The notes: generated by a model not told the origin, from the letters alone. DNA of 43,531 nucleotides from CAYINJ01 sp964364745 (GCA_964364745.1 CAYINJ010000001.1:1-43531), one strand, 5' to 3'; shown: positions 1 to 8,818, counted from the stretch's first letter. A program made the numbers and translations.

Positions 1-1026
1 CGCTCGGCGCAAGAATCGCCGCGTGAAATACCCTTGGTCTTTGTTTGATGGCACAGCACCATCGGCGATCAGAAATGTCGCCGCCCGCAGGTGGTCCATC
101 ACCACCCGAAATGCTTTCGTCTCCGCATCATCGGCGCCATACGTTTTGCCGGAAAGTTTTTCTAGTGTTGCGCGCAGCGGCGTGAATAGGTCGATCTTAA
201 ACACGTCCGGGTCATCATTGACCGCGGCGGCTATCCGTTCGAGTCCGCCACCGAAATCGACGTTGCGCTGCTTTAATTTTTCAAAACCAGTCGCCGTCTT
301 CACATACTCCATGAAGACGTTGTTGCCGATCTCCATAAACCGGCCGCAGTCACAGTTGACGTGACAAGGTTCATTTTTCCACGCTGAGTGCTCGTGCAGT
401 CCCCGATCGGCACCGAAGTCCCAAAACATTTCGCTGTCCGGTCCACCCGGTTCACCGATCAGCATGTTGGCCGGCACGCCGGCGCGACTCCACCAGTTTT
501 TCGTGTCATCGTAGTAAAAAATTCGCCCCGCCTCCATCCCGTCACGTTCAGCGAAGTCCCTGGCTTCGGTGGTGATACCAACGCCAGAAAAACATCCTTG
601 CCATAATTTAACCGCTTCATCGTCGCGTGAAATATCGATCGATTCGTTGCCCCGGAAAACGCTGACATATAACCGTCGCGGATCTAAGCCCAGCTCCTTG
701 GTTAAAAATTCAAACATCCACGGGATTTGTTCGGCTTTAAAATAATCACCCAGCGACCAATTACCCAGCATTTCAAAAAACGTGGTGTGGCGGTTATCGC
801 CGACATCATCAACGTCTTGGGCCCGAAAGCATTTCTGCGAATCAACCAGCCGCGTGCCGGCCGGATGCTTTTGACCCAAGAGAAACGGCACCATCGGCTG
901 CATGCCCGATCCGGTAAAGAGCGTGGTCGGATCGTTTTCCGGCAGCAATGACGCCGACGGCAGCACGGCGTGGCTTTGGGCTTGAAAAAAATCCAAATAC
1001 TTTTGGCGGAGTTCATGGGTAGTCAT
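1..1026 (-). CDS. alaS: Alanine--tRNA ligase, N-terminal 342 residues (cut by window edge)
   Basis: Charges tRNA-Ala with alanine in the cytosol. The ATG is at 1026 and the frame stays open to base 1, so only the N-terminal part (342 codons) is present. Its start, MTTHELRQKYLDFF, is typical of AlaS. The class II catalytic region is seen in FTGSGMQPMVPFLLG, in FFEMLGNWSLGDYFK, and in the RGY-like segment QGYFTRRFLRRA at the edge. No SD lies before the ATG. It sits 38 bases downstream of mnmA with no terminator between them, so the two tRNA genes are probably co-transcribed from the promoter at 2192-2220. The editing and C-Ala domains must lie outside the window. Confidence 0.95.
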   Translation of the reverse strand, partial: MTTHELRQKYLDFFQAQSHAVLPSASLLPENDPTTLFTGSGMQPMVPFLLGQKHPAGTRLVDSQKCFRAQDVDDVGDNRHTTFFEMLGNWSLGDYFKAEQIPWMFEFLTKELGLDPRRLYVSVFRGNESIDISRDDEAVKLWQGCFSGVGITTEARDFAERDGMEAGRIFYYDDTKNWWSRAGVPANMLIGEPGGPDSEMFWDFGADRGLHEHSAWKNEPCHVNCDCGRFMEIGNNVFMEYVKTATGFEKLKQRNVDFGGGLERIAAAVNDDPDVFKIDLFTPLRATLEKLSGKTYGADDAETKAFRVVMDHLRAATFLIADGAVPSNKDQGYFTRRFLRRA

Positions 1027-1064
1027 ACTGCTCTAGGATAGCCGTTCGGTCCGTGAAAATCAAG

Positions 1065-2180
1065 CTACTGTGCCCGATTGATCACGCCACCGCCGATGAG
1101 TTCTTCTGGCCCAAACCAGTGGCGACGATAGATGACGACTGATTGGCCGGGCGTCACTGCTCGCTGGGGTGTGTCGAAGATAATTTCATATTCATCGGCA
1201 ACTTGTTTGGTCACGATCGTCGGAATACTGGCCGAATGATAACGGACTCGCACCGCGCAGCGATAGGGCAACTTCGGCGCCACGCCACTTAACCAATTGA
1301 CTCCACTCATCACGATCGTGCTTTGAGACAACTTCGGGTCGTCCGGGTGGTTGGTGACGATCAATTCGTTCTTGGCCTGATCACTACCACAGACATACCA
1401 CGGCCCACCCGGCAAGTTAATTCCCCGCCGTTGCCCGATGGTGTACAGGGGCAACCCGATGTGGTCGCCAATGATTGCGCCAGCCGTACTGATGATTTTG
1501 CCTGGCTTCATCTTTAAGTGGCGAGTCAGAAAATCATTGTGGTGCGTTTCTTTGACGAAACAGACGTCAACACTTTCGGCCTTTTGCGCGGTCGCCAGGC
1601 CAAACCGCGCCGCGATTCGGCGGACTTGCGGCTTAGTATATTTCCCGATCGGAAACAACGTGTGGGCCAGCACCTCTGGCTTCAAGCCATAGAGAAAATA
1701 TGACTGGTCTTTTTTATCATCAGCGGCGACAAATAATCTCGATCGGCCGCCATTATTTTTTTGGCGGACATAGTGCCCGGTGGCTAAGTAATCCGCGCCG
1801 AGTTGGTGGGCCTTGGCCCAAAACGCGCCGAACTTCACGTGTTTGTTGCACTCAATGCAAGGATTTGGTGTCCGCCCCGCGGCATATTCATCGAGAAAAT
1901 AATCAACGACTTTAGTTTTAAACAAGTCATCAAAATTTAAAGTGTAAAGTTCGATGCCCAATTTGGCGCACACGCGACGAACATCTTCGTAGTTCGGCAC
2001 CGAGCAACACTGGTTTTCCGGCAAACGCGACTCGATGCCGGTCGGATCCGACCAGTAATGCATGAAAATCCCAAAACAGTCATAGCCCTGCTGCTGGAGC
2101 AAGGCGGCAGCCACCGATGAGTCAACGCCGCCGGACATGCCGACCGCCACGCGACCTGGTTTTTTAAAAGTTTTAGCCAT
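1065..2180 (-). CDS. mnmA: tRNA-specific 2-thiouridylase MnmA
   Basis: Thiolates U34 of tRNA-Lys, -Glu and -Gln using ATP and a relayed persulfide sulfur. The 371-residue length is normal for the family. The PP-loop SGGVDSS is at residues 16-22. The first catalytic cysteine is Cys111 in CNKHVKF and the second is Cys207 in DVCFV, matching the E. coli Cys102/Cys199 pair by context. TGQRRGI lies in the central domain. The ATG at 2180 has no SD and is preceded by a consensus promoter. A tRNA-Glu, a known substrate class, is encoded elsewhere in the window, although its CTC anticodon is not the usual modified isoacceptor. Confidence 0.97.
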   Translation of the reverse strand: MAKTFKKPGRVAVGMSGGVDSSVAAALLQQQGYDCFGIFMHYWSDPTGIESRLPENQCCSVPNYEDVRRVCAKLGIELYTLNFDDLFKTKVVDYFLDEYAAGRTPNPCIECNKHVKFGAFWAKAHQLGADYLATGHYVRQKNNGGRSRLFVAADDKKDQSYFLYGLKPEVLAHTLFPIGKYTKPQVRRIAARFGLATAQKAESVDVCFVKETHHNDFLTRHLKMKPGKIISTAGAIIGDHIGLPLYTIGQRRGINLPGGPWYVCGSDQAKNELIVTNHPDDPKLSQSTIVMSGVNWLSGVAPKLPYRCAVRVRYHSASIPTIVTKQVADEYEIIFDTPQRAVTPGQSVVIYRRHWFGPEELIGGGVINRAQ

Positions 2181-2191
2181 ACGTGCTGATG

Positions 2192-2220
2192 AGCATAAGA
2201 GAAAATCTGGCTGATGTCAA
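2192..2220 (-). promoter_or_regulatory. Sigma70-type promoter of mnmA-alaS
   Basis: On the minus strand, TTGACA (2220-2215), a 17-base spacer and TATGCT (2197-2192) precede the mnmA ATG at 2180. The -35 abuts the T-run of the upstream gene's terminator. Confidence 0.8.
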
Positions 2221-2262
2221 TAAAAAAACTCCCCCGCCAATTGTTACTGGCCATCGGGAGTT
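2221..2262 (-). terminator. Rho-independent terminator after the GH-A glycosidase gene
   Basis: On the minus strand AACTCCC pairs with GGGAGTT around a 22-base loop and is followed by seven T. It lies 8 bases past the stop of the gene ending at 2271. Confidence 0.85.
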
Positions 2263-2270
2263 AAGTTTTA

Positions 2271-3305
2271 TTATTTGGCCGGGGTGGGCTTAACAAACAG
2301 TGTCTTAGCGTAATCCCAGTAATCCGGCACACCCTGTTTTTCTTTCATCCAATACCACCACTCCGCCCCCCACAGATACACCTCATCGAATCCGGCGCGC
2401 TTAGCGTAGTCAACATTGCTTTTGAATTGATCAATACTCATCGACTTGTACTGCTCTTCGAGCGGCGTGTTCTGGAAACCATTGGTCACCCACGGTTCGG
2501 CTTGGAGTTCGCTGACGATCACCCGATCAAGTTTTGGCCCGAAAAACTGCCGGAGCATTTGGCCTTTGGCATAATAAAAATACGGCGGTAAGGGCCACTG
2601 CCAAAATCCAAACTTTTGATCTTTGACCACGCGATACAGCGTCGTGCCAAACCAGTCCCCGCCCAGTTTAGCGGCCGGGTACCACATACTCATCTCACCA
2701 CTATCGGTCACCAGTACCGGCCGCGGATCAAGTTTTTTGACCAACGCAATTTCTTCTTTGACTAGCTTCGGATCCGGTTTGGGACAATCACCAAACCAAT
2801 TAACCAGCGGCTCGTTTTCGACTTGCCAGGCGATAATCGTGGTATTGGCTTGAAAGTGGCGCACTGATTCTTCAACAAACTCGAGCACCGCCGCGCGATA
2901 TTCTTCCGCCGTCAGTTTGGTCGCCCATGTCGGTCGATAACACTCCGGCCAACGCGGCAGCTTCGCGCCAATTGCTAGAATGATGCTGGCATTGGCTTGG
3001 CTGGCTTTGGCCACAAACAGATCCGTTTGGTCCCAATTGTACTCGCCGGGATTGGGCTCGGCGATATCCCACCGCGCAGACAGTCGGACGCGTTTAACTT
3101 TCAATTCTGCTAAGATCGCATCAAAGGTGGTAAACGGGTTCAGGTCGAGCGAATTGGCATAATAGGGATCATAGCTCACGCCAAAGCGGACGAACCCCGG
3201 GGTGTGATCAATCCCCCATGATCGCCAAATGCCAACTCCAGTGGCCACGGCGATGATAACGACAATAAGAATAATCCAAAACATTTTTGATCTGATCAGT
3301 GCCAT
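2271..3305 (-). CDS. Membrane-anchored glycoside hydrolase-like protein (GH-A clan TIM barrel)
   Basis: A 344-residue protein with an N-terminal signal anchor (residues 9-25, a run of I/L/V) and an outward-facing TIM-barrel domain. WQVENEP (residues 160-166) is the Asn-Glu acid/base motif of clan GH-A, with Glu165 the predicted proton donor. SELQAEPW (265-272) supplies the likely nucleophile, Glu267 or Glu270. Aromatic stretches such as WGAEWWYWM would line a sugar cleft. The substrate cannot be read from sequence; a role on cell-surface or wall glycans is inference. The start is 3 bases after the EamA-permease stop, so the two genes are coupled. An alternative start is Met8, just before the membrane segment. 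Confidence 0.8.
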   Translation of the reverse strand: MALIRSKMFWIILIVVIIAVATGVGIWRSWGIDHTPGFVRFGVSYDPYYANSLDLNPFTTFDAILAELKVKRVRLSARWDIAEPNPGEYNWDQTDLFVAKASQANASIILAIGAKLPRWPECYRPTWATKLTAEEYRAAVLEFVEESVRHFQANTTIIAWQVENEPLVNWFGDCPKPDPKLVKEEIALVKKLDPRPVLVTDSGEMSMWYPAAKLGGDWFGTTLYRVVKDQKFGFWQWPLPPYFYYAKGQMLRQFFGPKLDRVIVSELQAEPWVTNGFQNTPLEEQYKSMSIDQFKSNVDYAKRAGFDEVYLWGAEWWYWMKEKQGVPDYWDYAKTLFVKPTPAK

Positions 3306-3308
3306 AGA

Positions 3309-4205
3309 TTATAGCGGCCACGAGACCAACAGCAGCCCGCCGCCGATCAAAAGAATAGAAATAATTTTTTGGACATAGACCGCCGGCGACAAATCCTCAT
3401 CGAGCAGTTTCGGGTAGCGGCCTTTCAACGCCAAGACGATGCCAAACAAGAAAATATATTGTAATCCCTGCAAGGCGTTGATCATCGAGACCGACGCGAG
3501 CGAGATGGCCCAACTGATCAGTATCATGCTTAGCGCGCCAGCCGCTTGCCCAATCCCAAACGCCGTCTGGGATTCGCCGGAGCTTTGAGTAAACATTTGT
3601 TTGACGGCCTGTCGCGTGGCCGGTGACCATAATAGTCCGACTGCCACCACCGCCACGGCAATCCGAATCCAGACAAAAGCCGGGATGAACGCCGCTTGTT
3701 CATACAGCACTTTGGTCAGCACATACGACACGGCAAAACAGGCCGCGGCCGCCGCGGCCGTCCTAAATACGCCCCGTAATGCCTTTTTAGTGTGCCGATG
3801 CCAAGAGATTAACAAGGTACCGGCCAACATCACGGCGACGGCGACTAATTGTGAACCAGCTAGTCGCTCACCTAACGCCACGGCCGCGAGCATAAAGACA
3901 AACAGCGGGCTTAAACCACCAATAAATGGCGCGATGCGCGAGGCGTCACCTCGTTTGAGGGCGCGAAACATTAAGTAAAGTGCGGCCACGAACGTGATGG
4001 CAATCACGACGGCCAGCGCGGCCTGACTCGCGGTGGGCAGGGCAAACTCAAACGGCCACAGCACCACCCCCAACGCGCCAAGTAGCGCAATAAAAAAAGT
4101 ATACGCTCCCGGATGAGGCACGATTTGTTTGAGCAGGGCTTTATCAATGGCGATAGCGACAGCGTTTAACGCGTAAGCCACCACCACGATCAATAACCAC
4201 GACAT
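3309..4205 (-). CDS. EamA/DMT-family membrane permease
   Basis: About ten hydrophobic segments in two halves make this a drug/metabolite-transporter (EamA) family protein. The segment RALKRGDASRIAPFIGGLSP resembles the end of the first EamA repeat. The substrate is unknown. The frame is open upstream to 4289, but the ATG at 4205 (MSWLLIVVVAYALN) is preferred because it starts at the first membrane helix and an extended -10 box (TGCTATACT) lies only 6 bases before it. About 298 residues from this start. It shares an operon with the glycosidase at 2271-3305. Confidence 0.85.
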   Translation of the reverse strand: MSWLLIVVVAYALNAVAIAIDKALLKQIVPHPGAYTFFIALLGALGVVLWPFEFALPTASQAALAVVIAITFVAALYLMFRALKRGDASRIAPFIGGLSPLFVFMLAAVALGERLAGSQLVAVAVMLAGTLLISWHRHTKKALRGVFRTAAAAAACFAVSYVLTKVLYEQAAFIPAFVWIRIAVAVVAVGLLWSPATRQAVKQMFTQSSGESQTAFGIGQAAGALSMILISWAISLASVSMINALQGLQYIFLFGIVLALKGRYPKLLDEDLSPAVYVQKIISILLIGGGLLLVSWPL

Positions 4206-4211
4206 ACGCCC

Positions 4212-4220
4212 AGTATAGCA
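4212..4220 (-). promoter_or_regulatory. Extended -10 promoter directly before the EamA gene (leaderless type)
   Basis: On the minus strand TGCTATACT ends 6 bases before the ATG at 4205, so transcription should begin at or next to the start codon. No good -35 is seen. The same TGCTATACTGGG string recurs before uppP and gap. Confidence 0.6.
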
Positions 4221-4241
4221 AAAAATTGCGTGAGCGTATAG

Positions 4242-4278
4242 AAATAACAACATCCCGCCGACATATGCCAGCGGGACG
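4242..4278 (-). terminator. Terminator after the response regulator
   Basis: On the minus strand CGTCCCGC pairs with GCGGGATG (one G-U) around a 12-base loop, followed by TTGTTATTT. It lies about 25 bases past the stop at 4303. Confidence 0.7.
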
Positions 4279-4302
4279 TAACATAGCACTTTAGCAAATT
4301 AA

Positions 4303-4968
4303 CTAATCCCCCACTTTATACCCCATGCCGTGGACGGTTTTGATGATGTTACCTTCTAAGTCGTTTAACTTCTTGCGCATGGACCGAATGTGGACATCGA
4401 CCGTATTGGTAAACGGATCAATATTCATGTCCCAGACGTGTTCGAGCATCATGGTGCGAGTCAGCGGAATCCCTAAATTGCGCATCATATATTCCATCAG
4501 GGTCACTTCTTTCATCCGAAAATCCACTAGTTTGCCATGCAGCGTCACGATGCGTTTTCGGGTGTCCAACATTAAGCCATTATATTCGATCACATCCAAC
4601 ATGGGAGTTTTCGGCCGGCGCAACAGCGCGTGATACCGCATGGTCAATTCTTCCATGTAAAACGGCTTAACTAGATAATCGTCGGCGCCGGCCGCGAACG
4701 CCACTTTCTTGTCTTCGGTCAGGTTTCGGACCGTGGTCATGATAATCGGCAGCTCGGGTTTGGCTTTTCTAACTTCAGCGCAGACCGTAAAGCCATCGAC
4801 GTCCGGTAAACGGCCATCGATTTGGGCGATGTCGTAATCATTGGTCTTGGCCCAAAAAATTGCCTCTTTACCAAAAATGGTATGGTCAACCGCGTAGCCG
4901 GCGCTTTTGAGCACCCGGAGATACAGGTCGGCGAGGTCTGGTTCGTCTTCGACTAAGAGCACGCGCAT
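4303..4968 (-). CDS. OmpR/PhoB-family response regulator (orphan)
   Basis: A two-component regulator of 221 residues: an N-terminal receiver domain and a C-terminal winged-helix DNA-binding domain. Numbered from this ATG, the acidic pair is Glu7/Asp8 and the phospho-acceptor is Asp51 in QIDGRLPDVDG. The conserved Lys is in LVKPF. The effector domain includes TRTMMLEHVWDM, the recognition-helix region VDVHIRSMRKKL and the C-terminal hairpin VHGMGYKVGD. The ATG at 4968 is chosen over a TTG two codons upstream. No histidine kinase is adjacent, so the partner must be elsewhere. Gly after the acceptor Asp, where I/V/M is usual, is a small deviation. Confidence 0.95.
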   Translation of the reverse strand: MRVLLVEDEPDLADLYLRVLKSAGYAVDHTIFGKEAIFWAKTNDYDIAQIDGRLPDVDGFTVCAEVRKAKPELPIIMTTVRNLTEDKKVAFAAGADDYLVKPFYMEELTMRYHALLRRPKTPMLDVIEYNGLMLDTRKRIVTLHGKLVDFRMKEVTLMEYMMRNLGIPLTRTMMLEHVWDMNIDPFTNTVDVHIRSMRKKLNDLEGNIIKTVHGMGYKVGD

Positions 4969-5040
4969 ATACAAACAATTTATGAACAGTACTTTGATCC
5001 TAGCACAAGGGAGTTAAAATAATTCTAAACTCAGAATAAC

Positions 5041-5078
5041 AAAAAATCAGCCAAAAATCAACTTTTGGCCGATTTTGG
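5041..5078 (-). terminator. Terminator after the Cys-rich small gene
   Basis: On the minus strand ATCGGCCAAAA pairs with TTTTTGGCTGAT around a short loop and runs into a T6 tract. It closes the operon 8789-5093. Confidence 0.8.
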
Positions 5079-5092
5079 TTCTCAATTATCGA

Positions 5093-5239
5093 CTATTCAA
5101 CGGCCGGTTGGCCAGCTTTGCAATCACAGGTGGTGCAGGTGCTATCACATTCACAGCAGTTTTTGCAACGGTCGGGCTGACATTCACAGCTGCCATTGTC
5201 GGCCATCGGATTGCCACAGGCGAGACAATTCATAACCAT
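5093..5239 (-). CDS. Cys-rich 48-residue protein (candidate metal-binding)
   Basis: A small open frame from ATG 5239 (or the in-frame ATG 5233, giving 46 residues) to TAG at 5093. From the second Met it begins MNCLACGNPMADNG and has 11 cysteines in its first 38 residues. These include CxxC at the N-terminus, CEC, KNCCEC, and TCTTCDC. The cysteine density is metallothionein- or zinc-ribbon-like, so metal binding is likely; no family was recognised. It starts 24 bases after the stop of the VirD4/HerA-like ATPase and ends just before a strong terminator, so it is probably the last gene of that operon. It has no SD. Confidence 0.7.
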   Translation of the reverse strand: MVMNCLACGNPMADNGSCECQPDRCKNCCECDSTCTTCDCKAGQPAVE

Positions 5240-5263
5240 ATTCACGATGAATAAATAATTAAA

Positions 5264-7249
5264 TTATTGCGGTGGTGCTTGGGACGGACGGTGACGCGGT
5301 CGATCGCCGCCATGGCGACGCGGACGATGGGGACGACTGCCTGGATCGCGGGGTGGTCGCGGACCGCGATCAAAACCGCGGGGCGTGTCTTGGCCGCCTT
5401 TAATTTGTTGTTCGAGCGCGCCTAAGGAAATCGTTGGCTCGTTGTCGTTGGCTTCAACCGCGGTTGGCTCGGTGGGCGGCGGTATCATCGGCTGCGAAGC
5501 TAACGTAGCGGTTGGTGCTGCGGTCGGGGCAATGGTTGGCCGCGGGCTGGGCGTCGGGATGGTCGCCACCAACGGACCATTAGGTTGCGGCGTGACTACA
5601 CCCGAGACGATATGGTCGGAAGCGCGAATCTTTGGTGGCGCGGGTGGGCCGGGCGGCACAACCACTGTCGCGGCTGGAGTCGCTGGACTAGCCGCCAGTA
5701 CCAAGCGCGGCGCCGCGGGCGCCATGACGCCTTTCTGATAATCACGCAAACACTTCTTGCAATACACTGGTTTACGCGGATTTGGTTGGAATGACAAGTA
5801 GGTGACTTTTTGACAGTTATCACACAGCCAGGCGATATGGCGATCGGGCGTCGGGTCGTCCGCCACTTCGGCCATCAAGCGCTGACCTTTAAAATCAATT
5901 TCCGTGGTCTTGATTTTTTTGACACCGACGGTCACTAGCTCAGACCCTTCGATCGGCTCACTCCAACGATTAATCTTTTCTTCGACCACGGTGCGCTCGC
6001 GGGCATACCGCTCGCGCGACACCCGGATCACTTTCTGCGCGGTATCCGTTGATTCTGGTTTGAACAGCGGCGGCAAGGTCTGGGCCGAAAATGGCTCGGA
6101 GGCCATCCCGTTGATCATCAGCTTCAGATAAATCTCAAACTTGGTCAGGTTGACCAAATCCTCTTCGGTAAACCGGGGCGCTAACTCTTTGGCCAACGCG
6201 GCGGCGTCGGTCGCCCCAACTCGGAACATCACCAGTGTGCCGACGTTGCCGAAGACGGCCGCTCGCACCAATTCATTATCGAGCTGTTCAATAAACTGGT
6301 GCGCCATAATCAAATTCAACCGGTATTTCCGCGCTTCCGACAAAATGTTGGCGAAGGCCTCCGTGGCGAAATTTTGAAACTCGTCGACGTAGAGGAAAAA
6401 GTCCTTCCGATCTTTTTCGAGCGTATCGACGCGGGTCATGGCCGCCAGCTGAATCTTAGTGATCATCATCGCGCCGAGCAGCGCCGAGTTATCTTCCCCG
6501 ATCCGACCTTTGCTTAAGTTCATGATTAAAATCTTGCCATTGTCCATGATGTCACGCAGATCGATCGTGGACTTCACCTGACCGACGACGTTGCGGATCA
6601 GTGAGGTCGACAAAAACTGTCCGACTTTGTTCTGAATCGGCGCGACCGCTTCGGAAGCAAATTTATCGGCGTAGCCGGCAAATTCATTAACCCAGAAGGA
6701 ACGCACCACCGGGTCTTGGATCTTTTCCACGACTTTTTTGCGAAACGCTTTGTCGGCCAGCATCCGGGTGACGGCCAACAGGGTCGAGCCCGGATAGTCC
6801 AAAATCGCCAAGATAGCGTTTCGCAAAATATACTCCAACCGTGGCCCCCAGGAATCCGCCCAGAGTTTTTTAAACACTCCGACCAGTCCGGACGCGACCA
6901 AATGCCGCAGCTGAACATCAACTTGCTCGACGACGTTGAAGGCAATCGGGTATTCGAAATCCGCCGGGTTGAAATAAATTACGTCGTTAATGCGCTCCGG
7001 CGGGATGAAGTCCAGAATTTTTTCGGCGGTGTCGCCGTGCGGATCGATAAACGCCAGGCCATGGCCATTTTTAATATCTTGAATCAGCATGTTTTCCAAC
7101 AACGTCGTTTTGCCCATGCCGGTCTTCCCGATGATGTACATGTGTCGGCGCCGGTCGTCTAACTTAATTCCGAACTTCCGCTGTTGGTTGCGGAAATTCG
7201 TCACGCCGAAAAAATTAATTTCATTTTCATCGTGAGCAACTGCGGGCAT
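5264..7249 (-). CDS. VirD4/HerA-like DNA-translocase ATPase with zinc finger
   Basis: A 661-residue ATPase of the type IV coupling protein / HerA (DUF87, TraM-recognition) superfamily. Walker A GKTGMGKTT is at residues 41-49. The HGD segment around 71 follows the first strand. Walker B FFLYVDE is at 284-290 (Asp289, Glu290), and the sensor-like AHQF is at 316-319. A four-cysteine zinc finger, Cys476/479 and Cys497/500, follows the motor domain. The tail from about 510 is Pro/Ala-rich, then Arg/Pro-rich and disordered, a likely nucleic-acid or partner contact. It is 8 bases downstream of the membrane protein at 7258, which probably anchors it. DNA or protein transport across the envelope is inferred from the family; no relaxase or pilin genes are nearby. 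Confidence 0.9.
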   Translation of the reverse strand: MPAVAHDENEINFFGVTNFRNQQRKFGIKLDDRRRHMYIIGKTGMGKTTLLENMLIQDIKNGHGLAFIDPHGDTAEKILDFIPPERINDVIYFNPADFEYPIAFNVVEQVDVQLRHLVASGLVGVFKKLWADSWGPRLEYILRNAILAILDYPGSTLLAVTRMLADKAFRKKVVEKIQDPVVRSFWVNEFAGYADKFASEAVAPIQNKVGQFLSTSLIRNVVGQVKSTIDLRDIMDNGKILIMNLSKGRIGEDNSALLGAMMITKIQLAAMTRVDTLEKDRKDFFLYVDEFQNFATEAFANILSEARKYRLNLIMAHQFIEQLDNELVRAAVFGNVGTLVMFRVGATDAAALAKELAPRFTEEDLVNLTKFEIYLKLMINGMASEPFSAQTLPPLFKPESTDTAQKVIRVSRERYARERTVVEEKINRWSEPIEGSELVTVGVKKIKTTEIDFKGQRLMAEVADDPTPDRHIAWLCDNCQKVTYLSFQPNPRKPVYCKKCLRDYQKGVMAPAAPRLVLAASPATPAATVVVPPGPPAPPKIRASDHIVSGVVTPQPNGPLVATIPTPSPRPTIAPTAAPTATLASQPMIPPPTEPTAVEANDNEPTISLGALEQQIKGGQDTPRGFDRGPRPPRDPGSRPHRPRRHGGDRPRHRPSQAPPQ

Positions 7250-7257
7250 ATCAATAG

Positions 7258-8781
7258 TTAGCCAACCGGTAAATCCTCCGGCGGCGCAGTCACGACCCGC
7301 GCCTCGGTTTTAGCCGCTGTTTCGGCCGGCGCAAAACCGACCGATTCTTCCGCCGGTAGGCCTTCAACCGGCACGTCAACTGGCGGTTGATGAACGGCGG
7401 TCAGCTCGGTTTGACCGTTAATGGCCGCAAACGGAATGGCATCATCGCCCGGCAAAGAGTCCGCCCCCATCGGCAACCCAAACGGCGCTTCGGCCTTGGC
7501 TGATTCCGCTTTCTTAATCACCACTGCCTTCAAACTACCGACCGGGAAATGCCAGAGCGAAGCCAATTCTTCGACGTTTAAGATAAACCCCTGGCCGAAA
7601 TTCGCTCCTTGGCGCATGTTGCGAGTCCGAAAACTCTTGAGCATCGAGTTTTTGCGAACCGCGACTTTTTTGTCGCGCTGGTAATAGAGGTGCGAGCCGG
7701 ACACCTTACTGTCGGTATCTTGGGTAAAGCCATTGGCGTACAGATCAACATACTGCTGCAGCGCCCCCAAAAACCCTTCTTTGACCTTGGTCTTGTTGAA
7801 GATTTCTTTGCGGGCCACGTAGACCGCCCGCAGCCGAGCGTGCAGACCAATCTTGGAGATTTTCTCTTGAATGCCCTCAATCACTTTATTTTCTTTGGTG
7901 ATGTACTGCGGTGGTTCTTTGGGCTTCTTGTCTTTGGCCACCTCAAACGGCGGGATGACGGAGTGGATCACCGCGTCGACGCCTTGGCCGGCGACGCCTA
8001 ACACTTTCGAGGTGACGGTTGGTGCCGGCGGTGGCGTTTTACCCAAAAGTTTTTTGACGAATCTATCGCCGGCGATTTGCCAAGCGTGATCCGTGGGGCT
8101 AACCACCACTTGTAGCCAAAACTCCTCCCCCGATCCCAGGCGAGAAATGACTTCGATGATCGAATAAACCGGATCGCGGAAACCTTCGACCGATTCACCG
8201 AAGTCCTTCCAGGTCTTAATTGGATAATAAAATTCTTTAAACTGCTTAAACTCCGTCCCCCAAATATCATAACCACCATCGTGATCCGGCCAAGATAAGT
8301 CGGCAAATGGTTCGGTATAGTCGGTGGTCTCGGCGACTTCGGCGTCGGGGTATTGGGCGTAGACTGCCGCTTCGATCAAATCACGGTAGTGGCGCGGACC
8401 GCGAATTAAAAACTCGATTTGGCCCTGACGAGAAATTAATTCAAAGCTAAACTCGGCCTGAACTTTGCCCTGCCACCACTTTTCGACCCAATCAATCCGC
8501 TTCCAAGTACCGGTCAACGCCGAGAAGATATGCTCGACGGCTTGCGGCATCTGTTCATTGGCCCGGGGAATATAAATCGACAACACCACCCAGTCCCACT
8601 GGCTGACATATTTGGTCCGGCGAGCGGCCAGCCACTTGGGGCGATAATGGCGCCACAACCACCAGAGCAGCCAGAGCGCCACCACCGCCCAGCCCCCCTG
8701 GGTAAACGCTAACCCAGCGACCGCGAGGGGGTCGGCCCCGAGCAGCGCTAGCCATTGATCAATCGGAATTACGAAGTCCAT
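7258..8781 (-). CDS. Membrane-anchored partner protein of the VirD4/HerA-like ATPase
   Basis: A 507-residue protein with one clear transmembrane segment near residues 28-45 (rich in W/L/A), a basic stop-transfer stretch, and a large soluble domain. I recognise the arrangement (a large anchored protein directly before a T4SS-type ATPase) as recurrent in CPR genomes, but the domain has no function I can name. The soluble part contains SALTGTWKRIDWVEKWWQGK and a run FRTRNMRQGANFGQGFILN. The C-terminal 90 residues are Ala/Pro/Glu-rich and probably disordered. The two genes lie 8 bases apart and are surely co-transcribed. No SD; a -10 box lies 5 or 10 bases before the ATG. Confidence 0.75.
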   Translation of the reverse strand: MDFVIPIDQWLALLGADPLAVAGLAFTQGGWAVVALWLLWWLWRHYRPKWLAARRTKYVSQWDWVVLSIYIPRANEQMPQAVEHIFSALTGTWKRIDWVEKWWQGKVQAEFSFELISRQGQIEFLIRGPRHYRDLIEAAVYAQYPDAEVAETTDYTEPFADLSWPDHDGGYDIWGTEFKQFKEFYYPIKTWKDFGESVEGFRDPVYSIIEVISRLGSGEEFWLQVVVSPTDHAWQIAGDRFVKKLLGKTPPPAPTVTSKVLGVAGQGVDAVIHSVIPPFEVAKDKKPKEPPQYITKENKVIEGIQEKISKIGLHARLRAVYVARKEIFNKTKVKEGFLGALQQYVDLYANGFTQDTDSKVSGSHLYYQRDKKVAVRKNSMLKSFRTRNMRQGANFGQGFILNVEELASLWHFPVGSLKAVVIKKAESAKAEAPFGLPMGADSLPGDDAIPFAAINGQTELTAVHQPPVDVPVEGLPAEESVGFAPAETAAKTEARVVTAPPEDLPVG

Positions 8782-8786
8782 AGTCG

Positions 8787-8797
8787 ATTATAGTATA
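8787..8797 (-). promoter_or_regulatory. -10 region immediately before the 8781 gene
   Basis: On the minus strand TATACTATAAT contains two overlapping -10 hexamers: TATACT (8797-8792), 10 bases before the ATG, and TATAAT (8792-8787), 5 bases before it. Either gives a leader of only a few bases. There is no clear -35. Confidence 0.55.
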
Positions 8798-8818
8798 TCT
8801 TATTTTTGAGTTCGGCGC

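Noticed and set aside
3305..3313. TATAAT two bases before the ATG of the glycosidase gene as a leaderless promoter
   Set aside because: It overlaps the stop codon of the EamA gene, and the start point would fall inside codon 2. Co-transcription with the EamA gene explains expression better.
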